In this document: one piece after another, positions 35,497-41,978 of the stretch | How the letters are laid out: every line of letters begins with the position of its first letter | How positions within the stretch are numbered: the first letter of the stretch is position 1 | Source: a virus | IMG/VR virus record: IMGVR_UViG_3300010412_000022 | Location: 1-52,050 of that record | DNA length: 52,050 nucleotides | Reading direction: 5' to 3' (one strand) | The notes under the pieces: model-generated | Seen by the model: the letters and a program-made list of their open reading frames with translations, nothing else | Databases searched by the model: none | Told to the model about the DNA's origin: nothing | Program-made: the position numbers and the translations under genes

Positions 35497-37219
35497 GAGG
35501 CTTTCGTGGAAAAATTTCCTTTCAACAGGAAATGTTCCTATCGAGATTTTTTTGAACAGTTCTCAGAACACCCTGATTGTAGGAAAGAATGGTGCAGGCA
35601 AGTCAACCATATTGGATGCGCTTACCTTTGCATTATTTGGTAAGCCATTCAGGAAGATTGGCAAGAATGGTCTTATCAATTCAATTAACGGCAAAGACTG
35701 TCTTGTTGAGGTTGACTTCCAGATAGGAACCAATGAATACACCATAAGGCGAGGAATAAAGCCGAACTTGTTTGACATAGAAATGAATGGTGTTCCCTTG
35801 AACCAGAGTGCAGCTATCACTGACTTTCAGGTTCATCTTGAATCAAACATATTGAGGCTGAATTATAAATCGTTCACCCAGATTGTTATCTTGGGTTCTA
35901 GGGCTTTTGTTCCATTCATGCAATTGAGTGCCGGTGACAGAAGGGTAATCATTGAAGACCTTCTTGACATCACCATATTCTCTTCAATGAACAAAATCCT
36001 GAAGGGCAAGGTCGATGCATTAAATGAAGAAGTCACCAAGACAGATTCACAAATCAGGTATTGCTCTGAAAAGATAACCTTGCAGGAAGGTTATATCACA
36101 ACACTGGAAAGCCAGAACCAGTCGGTGGTTCAACAGAAGCAAAATGAAATTGATGAACTTGATGCATTGATTCAACAACTCAATGTTCATATCAATGCAT
36201 CGAATGAAAAGATTGATGAACTGGAATCTGGGATTGTCGATAAGGATGAAGTCAGGGCAAAGATAGCCAAGCTGAAATCGTTTGATATCAAGATTGAAAC
36301 CAACAAGGATAGAAAGTGTCGTGAACTGGATTTTTTCCATGACACGGCAGAATGCCCATCCTGCAAACAAACCATTGGTTCTGAACATAAACAAAACATG
36401 GAAGGAACCTTGGAAAAAGATATTGAAGACTTGTCGGTTACATTGAATCGTTTGCATGAAGACCTGAAAAAGTATACTGACCGTTTGGTTGAAATCAATG
36501 AAACCATGGATGAAATATCGGATATAAAGAACCATATTCTATCCGAATCAAACAAGCGTCAGATGTACAGAGACAGGAAGTTAAAGCTGAATGCAGAAAT
36601 CTCTTCAAGTATATTGAATGATTCTGTATTGACAGAACAGAAAGACGTACTGGATGGATTCAGGCAGGAACTCTCGCAGGCGCAGGCGTGTAGGCTCGCG
36701 CAGGAGAAGACCAAGCGTTATAATGATATAGCCACCAGTTTGCTTAAAGATAGTGGAATCAAGACAAAGATTATTAAGCAGTATTTGCCAGTGATAAACA
36801 AACTGATTAACAAGTATTTGCAGGAGTTGGACTTCTTTGTGAATTTCACGCTAGACGAAAACTTCAAGGAAGAAATCAAGTCGAGGTACAGAGACACCTT
36901 TGTCTATGGAAACTTCAGTGAAGGTCAGAAGATGCGTATAGACTTGGCATTGCTTTTCACATGGCGAGAAGTAGCCAGAATGAAAAATTCGGTGAATACC
37001 AATCTTCTGTTTCTGGATGAAATATTCGACAGTTCACTGGATACAGAAGGAACCGATAATTTTATGAGACTCATGAAAATGAGTGGTGAGAATGTGAATA
37101 CATTCATTATCAGTCACAAGGCAGACCAGTTGTACGACAAGTTCAATACGGTCATGGAGTTTACTTTAAAAAACAACTTCACTGAGGTTGAAATCGTTTC
37201 GGAGAAAGGTAATGCTTAA
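35483..37219 (+). CDS. gp46: Recombination nuclease subunit gp46 (Rad50/SbcC-like)
   Basis: The 578-residue product has Walker A GKNGAGKST at residues 34-42, long coiled-coil arms (about residues 170-270 and 300-420), a zinc-hook CPSC at residues 291-294, the ABC signature FSEGQKMRID near residue 478, and Walker B LLFLDEIFDSSLD near residue 510. With gp47 it resects DNA ends for recombination-dependent replication. The short arms are usual for phage members. Confidence 0.95.
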   Translation: MIIFKRLSWKNFLSTGNVPIEIFLNSSQNTLIVGKNGAGKSTILDALTFALFGKPFRKIGKNGLINSINGKDCLVEVDFQIGTNEYTIRRGIKPNLFDIEMNGVPLNQSAAITDFQVHLESNILRLNYKSFTQIVILGSRAFVPFMQLSAGDRRVIIEDLLDITIFSSMNKILKGKVDALNEEVTKTDSQIRYCSEKITLQEGYITTLESQNQSVVQQKQNEIDELDALIQQLNVHINASNEKIDELESGIVDKDEVRAKIAKLKSFDIKIETNKDRKCRELDFFHDTAECPSCKQTIGSEHKQNMEGTLEKDIEDLSVTLNRLHEDLKKYTDRLVEINETMDEISDIKNHILSESNKRQMYRDRKLKLNAEISSSILNDSVLTEQKDVLDGFRQELSQAQACRLAQEKTKRYNDIATSLLKDSGIKTKIIKQYLPVINKLINKYLQELDFFVNFTLDENFKEEIKSRYRDTFVYGNFSEGQKMRIDLALLFTWREVARMKNSVNTNLLFLDEIFDSSLDTEGTDNFMRLMKMSGENVNTFIISHKADQLYDKFNTVMEFTLKNNFTEVEIVSEKGNA

Positions 37220-37418
37220 AATTAAATTTTTGGCTGGCTTCCTGTTGGGTATAGCCTTTACTGTGTTTGTTGGTCTAATATGCAACCTTGTGCCAAAGGC
37301 TGATGCACAATCGAATGCCTATATATATCCACAATGCGTTGCGGGTCAATATGTTGTTGTTGCTCAAAATCAAAGTGGTAGCAGTGTGGCAATAACAAGT
37401 CTCGATAAAAAATGTTAA
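37212..37418 (+). CDS. Small exported or membrane protein
   Basis: The start at 37212 follows GGAGAAAGG and overlaps the gp46 end by eight bases. The 68-residue product begins with a Lys-containing hydrophobic segment (KIKFLAGFLLGIAFTVFVGLI) ending in PKADAQS, which looks like a signal peptide with cleavage after ADA. The mature part of about 43 residues holds two Cys that could form a disulfide. Family unknown; periplasmic location is inferred. Confidence 0.65.
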   Translation: MLKIKFLAGFLLGIAFTVFVGLICNLVPKADAQSNAYIYPQCVAGQYVVVAQNQSGSSVAITSLDKKC

Positions 37419-37429
37419 TGGAGAAAATT

Positions 37430-37798
37430 ATGTACGACCTGAGAATAGTAGAAATGATAGCTCGATTCTGCCATGAGATAAACAAGGCATATTGTGAGGC
37501 TCTTGGTGATTTTAGCCAACCCGAATGGGATTTGGCACCAGATTGGCAAAAGGAAAGTGCAGTTAATGGTGTTCTCTTCCATTTTGAAAATCCAAATTCA
37601 ACACCATCGGATAGCCACAATAGTTGGTTGGCTCAGAAGGTAGCAGAAGGTTGGGTCTATGGCGATGTCAAAGACCCAGAAGCAAAAACACATCCTTGTT
37701 GTGTTCCTTATGAACAGTTGCCTGAGTCTCAAAGAGCGAAAGACTATCTGTTCAGACAAACCATACATAGTATGTCTACATATATGGAGAACCTATGA
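37430..37798 (+). CDS. RyR-domain protein
   Basis: ATG 37430 has AATGGAG eight bases upstream. The 122-residue product is nearly a complete RyR domain as known from ryanodine receptors and from bacterial and phage single-domain proteins: IARFCHEINKAYCEALGDFSQPEW, SAVNGVLFH, HNSWLAQKVAEGWVYGDVKDPEAKTHPC, VPYEQLPESQRAKDYLF. The domain may bind nucleotides or related ligands. It lies next to the MazG-like gene, which suggests a role in nucleotide-dependent host control. Confidence 0.85.
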   Translation: MYDLRIVEMIARFCHEINKAYCEALGDFSQPEWDLAPDWQKESAVNGVLFHFENPNSTPSDSHNSWLAQKVAEGWVYGDVKDPEAKTHPCCVPYEQLPESQRAKDYLFRQTIHSMSTYMENL

Positions 37799-38112
37799 TG
37801 GATATGAATGAATACCAAGACAAGGCTTATGCCTTTGCGAAATACAAGAACTCATTGTACCCATTCATGGCATTGGGTGAAGAAGCCGGTGAGGTATTGG
37901 GTAAGTTGGCTAAGGCGTTGCGAAAGACTGGTGATTGGCGAGAAGCCGACAAGGAAGAAGTCAAGAAGGAATTGGGTGATGTGCTTTGGCAATTGTCCGC
38001 CTGTGCGATGGAACTTGGATTCACATTGGAAGACATCGCCGTTACAAATATAAATAAGTTGTCTGACCGACAAGACCGAGGGGTTATCGTTGGGGAGGGC
38101 GACAACCGATAA
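37795..38112 (+). CDS. MazG-like nucleotide pyrophosphohydrolase
   Basis: The 105-residue product has the EXXE and EXXD motifs of the all-alpha NTP pyrophosphatase fold: GEEAGEVLGKL (residues 27-37) and EEVKKELGDVLWQ (about residues 53-65). Members hydrolyse (d)NTPs to NMPs or lower alarmone levels in the host. The start overlaps the RyR gene by four bases (ATGATG; the second ATG at 37798 has better spacing to GGAG). Confidence 0.85.
   Translation: MMDMNEYQDKAYAFAKYKNSLYPFMALGEEAGEVLGKLAKALRKTGDWREADKEEVKKELGDVLWQLSACAMELGFTLEDIAVTNINKLSDRQDRGVIVGEGDNR
38049..38056 (+). promoter_or_regulatory. TATAAATA inside the MazG-like gene
   Basis: A perfect late-promoter octamer occurs 72 bases before the DUF458 gene. 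It is in coding sequence (T-N-I-N-K), so chance is possible. Confidence 0.35.
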
Positions 38113-38127
38113 CCTGAGAGGTGTATC

Positions 38128-38670
38128 ATGAAAGCAGTGAATGTTGATATCGATATTGACGCAGCAAGAAAAGCCATTGAAGAATCTACATTGGAGTCTT
38201 CTGTCTATGTTGGTTGCGACAGTGTTGTCCTTGGTGGAACAGTTGCCTATGTGACTGTTGTTATCCTTCACCACGATTCATGCAATGGTGGCAGGATATT
38301 CAAAGACATCAAGATTGAACCGGCTCATGGTGACATGAAGGTCAAAAACCGTAGGCTTCGTTTGATGTACGAGGTATACAAGGTTGCTGAAATTGCCTAC
38401 AAGATTCTGGATGTGGTCGGTGACAGGCATTTCGAAATTCACCTTGACCTGAACCCAAAGGCAGAATACGCTTCAAACGCCGCAGTGAAAGAAGCATGTG
38501 GTTACATCATGGCGTCATTTGGCATCCAGCCAAAATTGAAGCCAGAGGCTTTTGCGGCATCATGTGCCAGTGACCACTTTGCCGTGAATATCCGCGATGG
38601 CGTCCACCAAAGGAGGTTCATTCGGAAGAAGCGCAGGCAAGACAGGAAAAATACAGCCAAGGTAGGCTAA
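38128..38670 (+). CDS. DUF458 (YkuK-like) RNase H-fold protein
   Basis: GAGAGGTG precedes the start. The 180-residue protein has VYVGCDSVVLGGTVAYVTVVILHH at residues 26-50, the pattern of the DUF458 family with an Asp in the place of the first RNase H metal ligand, and HLDLNPKAEYASN further on. The last 25 residues are very basic (RRFIRKKRRQDRKN), which suggests nucleic acid binding. Enzymatic activity has not been shown for the family to my knowledge. Confidence 0.8.
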   Translation: MKAVNVDIDIDAARKAIEESTLESSVYVGCDSVVLGGTVAYVTVVILHHDSCNGGRIFKDIKIEPAHGDMKVKNRRLRLMYEVYKVAEIAYKILDVVGDRHFEIHLDLNPKAEYASNAAVKEACGYIMASFGIQPKLKPEAFAASCASDHFAVNIRDGVHQRRFIRKKRRQDRKNTAKVG

Positions 38671-38676
38671 AATGTG

Positions 38677-38739
38677 TGGTGGTATTATTTTTCACTTTGG
38701 ACTGTACAAGACCGGAATGATGCATATATAATACCACCA
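38677..38739 (+). promoter_or_regulatory. TTGGAC-class promoter flanked by a 12-bp inverted repeat
   Basis: TTGGAC 38697-38702, TGTACA, 18 bases, TATAAT 38727-38732. The arms TGGTGGTATTAT (38677-38688) and ATAATACCACCA (38728-38739) are perfectly complementary and enclose the promoter; the right arm overlaps the -10. It would drive tRNA-Ala and following genes. Confidence 0.7.
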
Positions 38740-38786
38740 TGTTTTGAACATATTGGGCTGAAAGACGAAGTATTGAATTTAATAAC

Positions 38787-38861
38787 GGGGCTGTAGTTTA
38801 ATTGGTAAAACAATACCCTTGCAAGGTATAGTAGAGAGTTCAAATCTCTCTAGCTCCACCA
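38787..38861 (+). tRNA. tRNA-Ala(TGC)
   Basis: All four arms fold; anticodon loop CTTGCAA gives TGC. Acceptor GGGGCTG pairs with TAGCTCC (two wobbles), discriminator A, CCA is encoded. It is the first RNA behind the promoter at 38697. Confidence 0.93.
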
Positions 38862-38865
38862 ATTT

Positions 38866-38955
38866 GGGTTAGCTGAGGCAATGACTTGATGCTAGTCTGA
38901 GATTCCCTAACAGCATAGGGGAAAGATGATGGTTTGATTCCATCTGAATTCATCA
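38866..38955 (+). tRNA. Degenerate class II tRNA-like sequence
   Basis: GGGTTAG and TGAATTC pair at six of seven positions with wobbles; the T arm is GATGG-TTTGATT-CCATC, and a long variable arm (TTCCCT/GGGGAA) is present. The anticodon arm GACT-TGATGCT-AGTC lacks T33, and the end reads TCA instead of CCA. It is probably a decayed tRNA-Ser or tRNA-Leu. Confidence 0.35.
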
Positions 38956-38974
38956 ATTCATAATTGAGGTTTTT

Positions 38975-39478
38975 ATGGGAAGTATCATTACTGATTTGTC
39001 TCAGGCAATAACGCCAGAAGACATAGCCTATACCACAATCCTGTTTAAGGAAGTGTGGGATAAGCAGGGAATGAAGGTTGAAATGGGATATGTTATTCCC
39101 AAAGACATGGCGGTTCTCGATGCAGTAGAAAAGCGTGTAGCAAAAAAGCTCACTCAATTCATTGATGAAATCAAGATGTTTTCTGGTGAGAACTGGAAAA
39201 TTGAGATGAAGAATTTCCGTGATGCTGCACTGGAGCAATATAAAGCCGAAGAAAGGAAAGAACTTCTGGCTGATGAATTTGAATCAAGGATGAACAAGAT
39301 TGACTGGAAGAATAACAAGCTAGAAGATTCTGCCGGAAATTTCCATACCATGGTAGCCATATCTGATATTCAGGTTGTCACAAAGGTTCTGGATTCATTC
39401 TATGTTTGGCACAAGTCTACCGGAGAATCAATGATGCTTGGTTGTGATGGATTGCGAATTGTATCGATAGTAGAGTAA
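38975..39478 (+). CDS. Unknown helical protein in the tRNA region
   Basis: The start follows TTGAGGTTTTT. The 167-residue product is mostly helical and charged (for example residues 45-115, with DEIKMFSGENWKIEMKNFRD) and contains an NTFHTM-like segment near residue 120. No domain is recognised. It sits between two tRNA genes and probably shares the promoter at 38697. Confidence 0.7.
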   Translation: MGSIITDLSQAITPEDIAYTTILFKEVWDKQGMKVEMGYVIPKDMAVLDAVEKRVAKKLTQFIDEIKMFSGENWKIEMKNFRDAALEQYKAEERKELLADEFESRMNKIDWKNNKLEDSAGNFHTMVAISDIQVVTKVLDSFYVWHKSTGESMMLGCDGLRIVSIVE

Positions 39479-39487
39479 AGAGTAAAT

Positions 39488-39565
39488 TGGTGGGCAACGG
39501 GCTAGGTGCGACGTGTTTGACTGTTAATCAAAAATAGGGAGGTTCGAATCCTCTCCCACCAGCCA
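39488..39565 (+). tRNA. tRNA-Asn(GTT)
   Basis: Acceptor TGGTGGG pairs with CCCACCA; anticodon stem TTTGA/TCAAA with loop CTGTTAA; T arm GGAGG-TTCGAAT-CCTCT; discriminator G and encoded CCA. The D stem is short (ACG/CGT). Confidence 0.9.
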
Positions 39566-39577
39566 AAATTATAGAAA

Positions 39578-39615
39578 TCTAAATATTGGTATCAATCGTT
39601 CGAGATACCAATATG
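39578..39615 (+). promoter_or_regulatory. Late promoter overlapping a start-codon hairpin (HNH gene)
   Basis: TCTAAATA (39578-39585) is a late-type element. ATATTGGTATC (39583-39593) and GATACCAATAT (39604-39614) form a perfect 11-bp hairpin whose 3' arm contains the first two bases of the HNH ATG (39613). Late transcripts starting about six bases after the element would lack most of the 5' arm. Confidence 0.6.
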
Positions 39616-39865
39616 TCAAATCCTGAAGCTGTAAAAAAATGGAGAAAAAAGACCAAGGAAAGGATGGTTCAATCTATGGGCGGTTGCTGCCAAATTTGTG
39701 GTTACAATAAATCGCTAATGGCATTGGAATTCCATCACATAGACCCAAACGAAAAAGACTTTGGGTTTGGCACAAAGATGGCAAACCCGTCTTCATGGTC
39801 GAAGGCTAGGAGTTTCTGATAATGCTGTCAGAAAACAAATGAAAAAAAGAAATTTGCCCGATTAG
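39613..39865 (+). pseudogene. HNH endonuclease with internal deletion
   Basis: From ATG 39613 the frame reads MSNPEAVKKWRKKTKERM, then GGCCQICGYN and LEFHHIDPNEKDFGFG, the first half of an HNH nuclease (two Cys and the catalytic His pair). It stops at 39819. In another frame from about 39800 follows RRLGVSDNAVRKQMKKRNLPD, a helix-turn-helix typical of the C-terminus of such enzymes, up to a stop inside tRNA-Thr. The second zinc Cys pair and the last HNH His are missing, so a deletion has fused both ends out of frame. Confidence 0.75.
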
Positions 39866-39929
39866 TTAAATGGAATAATAATTGCCTTGTAAGCATTAGT
39901 CGTTGGTTCGATTCCAACATTGGGCACCA
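39856..39929 (+). tRNA. tRNA-Thr(TGT)
   Basis: Acceptor GCCCGAT/ATTGGGC, anticodon loop CTTGTAA, T arm with TTCGATT, discriminator A, CCA encoded. The anticodon stem has one T-T mismatch. The 5' end overlaps the tail of the HNH remnant. Confidence 0.85.
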
Positions 39930-39946
39930 AAAGTTTGTTTGCAACT

Positions 39947-39984
39947 ATCCCCAACATCCCTGAGTGGCTCTGTTGGGGATTTTT
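39947..39984 (+). terminator. Rho-independent terminator after tRNA-Thr
   Basis: ATCCCCAAC and GTTGGGGAT form a perfect 9-bp stem with a 16-base loop, followed by T5. Confidence 0.85.
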
Positions 39985-39997
39985 GAAAAGGTTTGAT

Positions 39998-40474
39998 ATG
40001 ACGAAGGTTATTTTTCTTGATATTGATGGTGTGATGAATTCCTGTGCCGATTGGATTGAAGTTCGTTTGCTTGGGCATCCACATAACATCGGAACTGATG
40101 TGATAAACAGAACCAAGCTGGCACTGTTGAAGCTGATTATCGAAAGAACCGGCGCACAGGTTGTTTTGTCCAGCACATGGCGATTGTATTACAAGCTGGA
40201 TAGGATGTTCGAAATGTTTGTCGAGCGTGGCTTCAATATGGATGAAGAAGGCTTCTGGCATGGTATTACACCAGACCTTGGTGGATACGAAACCAGAGGT
40301 CATGAAGTGAAAGCCTATCTGGACGCACATCCAGAAATAACGAATTATGTCATTCTTGATGATATTGACGTTTTCCTTCCAGAACAGGAAAACAACAAGA
40401 TAATTACTGATGAAGAAAATGGTCTGAACCTTGCACAAGCATGGTTGGCTATTGAGATTCTGAACAAGAAATAA
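39998..40474 (+). CDS. HAD-superfamily phosphatase-like protein
   Basis: ATG 39998 follows AAAAGG. The 158-residue product has HAD motif I FLDIDGVMNS (D8, D10), motif II VLSSTWR near residue 57, and a C-terminal YVILDDIDVF in the position of motif IV. Similar small HAD proteins in phages belong to groups proposed for nucleotide or RNA-end dephosphorylation. Its place among tRNA genes would suit RNA-end repair, but that is inference. Confidence 0.8.
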   Translation: MTKVIFLDIDGVMNSCADWIEVRLLGHPHNIGTDVINRTKLALLKLIIERTGAQVVLSSTWRLYYKLDRMFEMFVERGFNMDEEGFWHGITPDLGGYETRGHEVKAYLDAHPEITNYVILDDIDVFLPEQENNKIITDEENGLNLAQAWLAIEILNKK

Positions 40475-40475
40475 T

Positions 40476-40552
40476 GCTTGGTTAGCTCAGTCAGGGAGAG
40501 CAACTGCCTTACAAGCAGAAGGTCGTAGGTTCGATTCCTACACCAAGCACCA
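40476..40552 (+). tRNA. tRNA-Val(TAC)
   Basis: Acceptor GCTTGGT/ACCAAGC, D stem GCTC/GAGC, anticodon loop CTTACAA, T arm GTAGG-TTCGATT-CCTAC, discriminator A, encoded CCA. It starts one base after the HAD gene. Confidence 0.95.
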
Positions 40553-40570
40553 AATAAAGAAACAAAAGAA

Positions 40571-40604
40571 TGGACTTGCAACACCATACGGATTTTGATA
40601 TAGT
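40571..40604 (+). promoter_or_regulatory. Promoter before the HTH gene
   Basis: TGGAC at 40571-40575 directly precedes TTGCAA; 17 bases later follows TATAGT (40599-40604). The layout matches the TTGGAC class with one base less conserved. It ends about 55 bases before ATG 40660. Confidence 0.5.
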
Positions 40605-40659
40605 GAGGCTCATGGCAGCAAGACTGCCTAAACCCAAAGTGAAAATCGGAGAACTGAAA

Positions 40660-40932
40660 ATGTCAAAAGCAACTGCCAGCAAGACCAGTGGATTCAAACT
40701 GAGTTCATTGAAAAACATGACCAATGACCAGCGCGTTCTTGCTTATCTGAGAGCAAATCGCACAGAGGGTCTTGATGCCATCACTTCATTCGACAAGATT
40801 GGTGTTCATCGCCTGTCTGCCGCAGTGAACAAGCTGCGTAATGAAGGTCACAACATCGTGTCAGAAGACGTTGTGTATGAGAGCATATTTGGTGATGAAG
40901 TGACTGTGACCAGTTATCGCTTGAAGCGTTAA
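40660..40932 (+). CDS. Small winged-helix/HTH DNA-binding protein
   Basis: ATG 40660 has GGAG eight bases upstream and lies downstream of a promoter; a longer frame (from 40570) would cover that promoter. The 90-residue product has DQRVLAYLRANRTEGLDAI, then KIGVHRLSAAVNKLRNEGHNI, a pattern I know from small phage helix-turn-helix proteins in which VHRLSAAVNKLR would be the recognition helix. A strong terminator follows. It is the best candidate here for a phage transcription regulator. Confidence 0.75.
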   Translation: MSKATASKTSGFKLSSLKNMTNDQRVLAYLRANRTEGLDAITSFDKIGVHRLSAAVNKLRNEGHNIVSEDVVYESIFGDEVTVTSYRLKR

Positions 40933-40953
40933 CCGCACCGAGTAGGAGACCGA

Positions 40954-40985
40954 AGGGGTCATTCCGAAAGGTCTGACCCCTTTTT
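40954..40985 (+). terminator. Rho-independent terminator after the HTH gene
   Basis: AGGGGTCA and TGACCCCT form an 8-bp stem with a 12-base loop and are followed by a T5 tract. Confidence 0.9.
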
Positions 40986-40992
40986 CATTCTT

Positions 40993-41044
40993 GAGCCAGC
41001 CTGACGAGACTTAATAGAGTCGAAACACCCGATGGTGTAGCCGG
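40993..41044 (+). ncRNA. Type I hammerhead ribozyme, cleaving at the tRNA-Tyr 5' end
   Basis: The core CTGACGA (41001-41007) is followed by stem II GACT-TAATAG-AGTC, then GAAA (41022-41025), stem III CACC-CGAT-GGTG and T-A (41038-41039), the NUH site. Cleavage after A41039 would release G41040, the first base of tRNA-Tyr. Stem I pairs bases before the core (GCCAGC) with the tRNA start (GCCGG) with one A-C mismatch. All conserved core residues of a hammerhead are present. Its overlap with the acceptor strand means ribozyme and tRNA folds exclude each other. Confidence 0.75.
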
Positions 41045-41124
41045 AGTAGGAAAATTGGTAACCCCAGCGGATTGTAAATCCGCCGCGAAAGCTAATGTCA
41101 GTTCAAGTCTGACCTCTGGCACCA
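41040..41124 (+). tRNA. tRNA-Tyr(GTA)
   Basis: Acceptor GCCGGAG/CTCTGGC, anticodon arm GCGGA-TTGTAAA-TCCGC, a long variable region as expected for tRNA-Tyr, T arm with TTCAAGT, discriminator A and encoded CCA. Its 5' base is the predicted product end of the hammerhead ribozyme. Confidence 0.93.
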
Positions 41125-41131
41125 AATTACA

Positions 41132-41175
41132 CTGGACTGTACACTTATCAAAAACGCACTATAATGATAAGTGTA
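41132..41175 (+). promoter_or_regulatory. TTGGAC-class promoter with 11-bp inverted repeat
   Basis: CTGGAC 41132-41137, TGTACA, 16 bases, TATAAT 41160-41165. TACACTTATCA (41140-41150) and TGATAAGTGTA (41165-41175) are a perfect inverted repeat around the -10. The gene at 41195 follows. Confidence 0.75.
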
Positions 41176-41194
41176 TGTTCCAAAGAGAGTGAAT

Positions 41195-41713
41195 ATGGCG
41201 ATAGCACAATCAAGATACATCATTGCAGGATTCAACAATTACCTGTGTGATGAAAAAGATGTGAGAGAAATTGTGGATGATTATTCGTTACAGGTGAATG
41301 GTGTTGTGTTGCTTGAAACGGGTGTGATGAACCACAAGACCCACAAGACACATCATGCTACTGGCTTTGATGTTTCTGGAAACAGAAAGTCGGTGGGTGA
41401 TACACTAAGCGTTTCGAATAGTGGTGTGGAGTTGTGGAGACCAAGTACCCATCGCGTTGTCAGGTTGTCTGCAACTGAAAATCCTTTCAGTAAGGATAAC
41501 ATATTGGTCAAGGCGGCTATCAAAATTGTTGATGATTATGTTCGTGAAAAATTGGAACAAGGTGCGGCACTGGTCTTTGTGCCAAGGATTACTGCCCATA
41601 ATGGTATATGGTGGATTTCGGCTGTTGATGCCATCATCATGTCTGGTGAGCAATACGGAGAATATAAGGCAAAATTAAGTATTAGCAAGAAGGCTGAAGA
41701 TATACCGTTTTAA
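41195..41713 (+). CDS. Unknown protein behind an operator-like promoter
   Basis: ATG 41195 is preceded by AGAGAGTG. The 172-residue product has no recognised domain. Features are YIIAGFNNYLCDEKDVREIVDDYSLQ at the start, a His-rich segment (NHKTHKTHHATGFD, residues 45-60), and a C-terminal IPF preceded by Lys/Glu. The C-terminus with EDIPF after a flexible stretch resembles the tips of single-strand DNA-binding protein partners, which is only a weak hint. Confidence 0.7.
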   Translation: MAIAQSRYIIAGFNNYLCDEKDVREIVDDYSLQVNGVVLLETGVMNHKTHKTHHATGFDVSGNRKSVGDTLSVSNSGVELWRPSTHRVVRLSATENPFSKDNILVKAAIKIVDDYVREKLEQGAALVFVPRITAHNGIWWISAVDAIIMSGEQYGEYKAKLSISKKAEDIPF

Positions 41714-41714
41714 T

Positions 41715-41795
41715 ACCCCAGTAACCACATACGCTACGAACGTATAGTAAGGTAATTGGATGTAAATGCAGGTTCGACTCCTGTCTGGGGTGCCA
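41715..41795 (+). tRNA. Atypical tRNA-Arg(ACG) without a normal D arm
   Basis: Acceptor ACCCCAG/CTGGGGT, T arm GCAGG-TTCGACT-CCTGT, discriminator G and CCA are normal. The anticodon arm ATACG-CTACGAA-CGTAT starts only seven bases after the acceptor, leaving no D arm. Instead 22 bases with a D-loop-like AATTGG lie between anticodon arm and T arm. It may be non-functional or rearranged. Confidence 0.6.
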
Positions 41796-41805
41796 AATTT
41801 TATAC

Positions 41806-41881
41806 GGGTGTGTAACTCAACTGGTAGAGTATCCGACTTTTAATCGGACGGTTGTGAGTTCAATCCTCACCACACCCACCA
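41806..41881 (+). tRNA. tRNA-Lys(TTT)
   Basis: Cloverleaf with acceptor GGGTGTG/CACACCC, D stem ACTC/GAGT, anticodon arm TCCGA-CTTTTAA-TCGGA, T arm GTGAG-TTCAATC-CTCAC, A and CCA. Confidence 0.95.
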
Positions 41882-41886
41882 ATTTC

Positions 41887-41962
41887 GGGTCGCTAACTCA
41901 ACTGGTAGAGTATCCGACTCTTAATCGGAAGGTTCCAAGTTCGATGCTTGGGCGACCCACCA
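41887..41962 (+). tRNA. tRNA-Lys(CTT)
   Basis: Acceptor GGGTCGC/GCGACCC, D and anticodon stems identical to the preceding tRNA-Lys, loop CTCTTAA giving CTT, T arm CCAAG-TTCGATG-CTTGG, A and CCA. The pair probably arose by duplication. Confidence 0.95.
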
Positions 41963-41978
41963 AACAAGTGAGAGTGTT

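Noticed and set aside
40570-40659. Longer version of the HTH protein starting at 40570
   Set aside because: The stretch carries a promoter, and ATG 40660 has a better ribosome binding site and a typical N-terminus.
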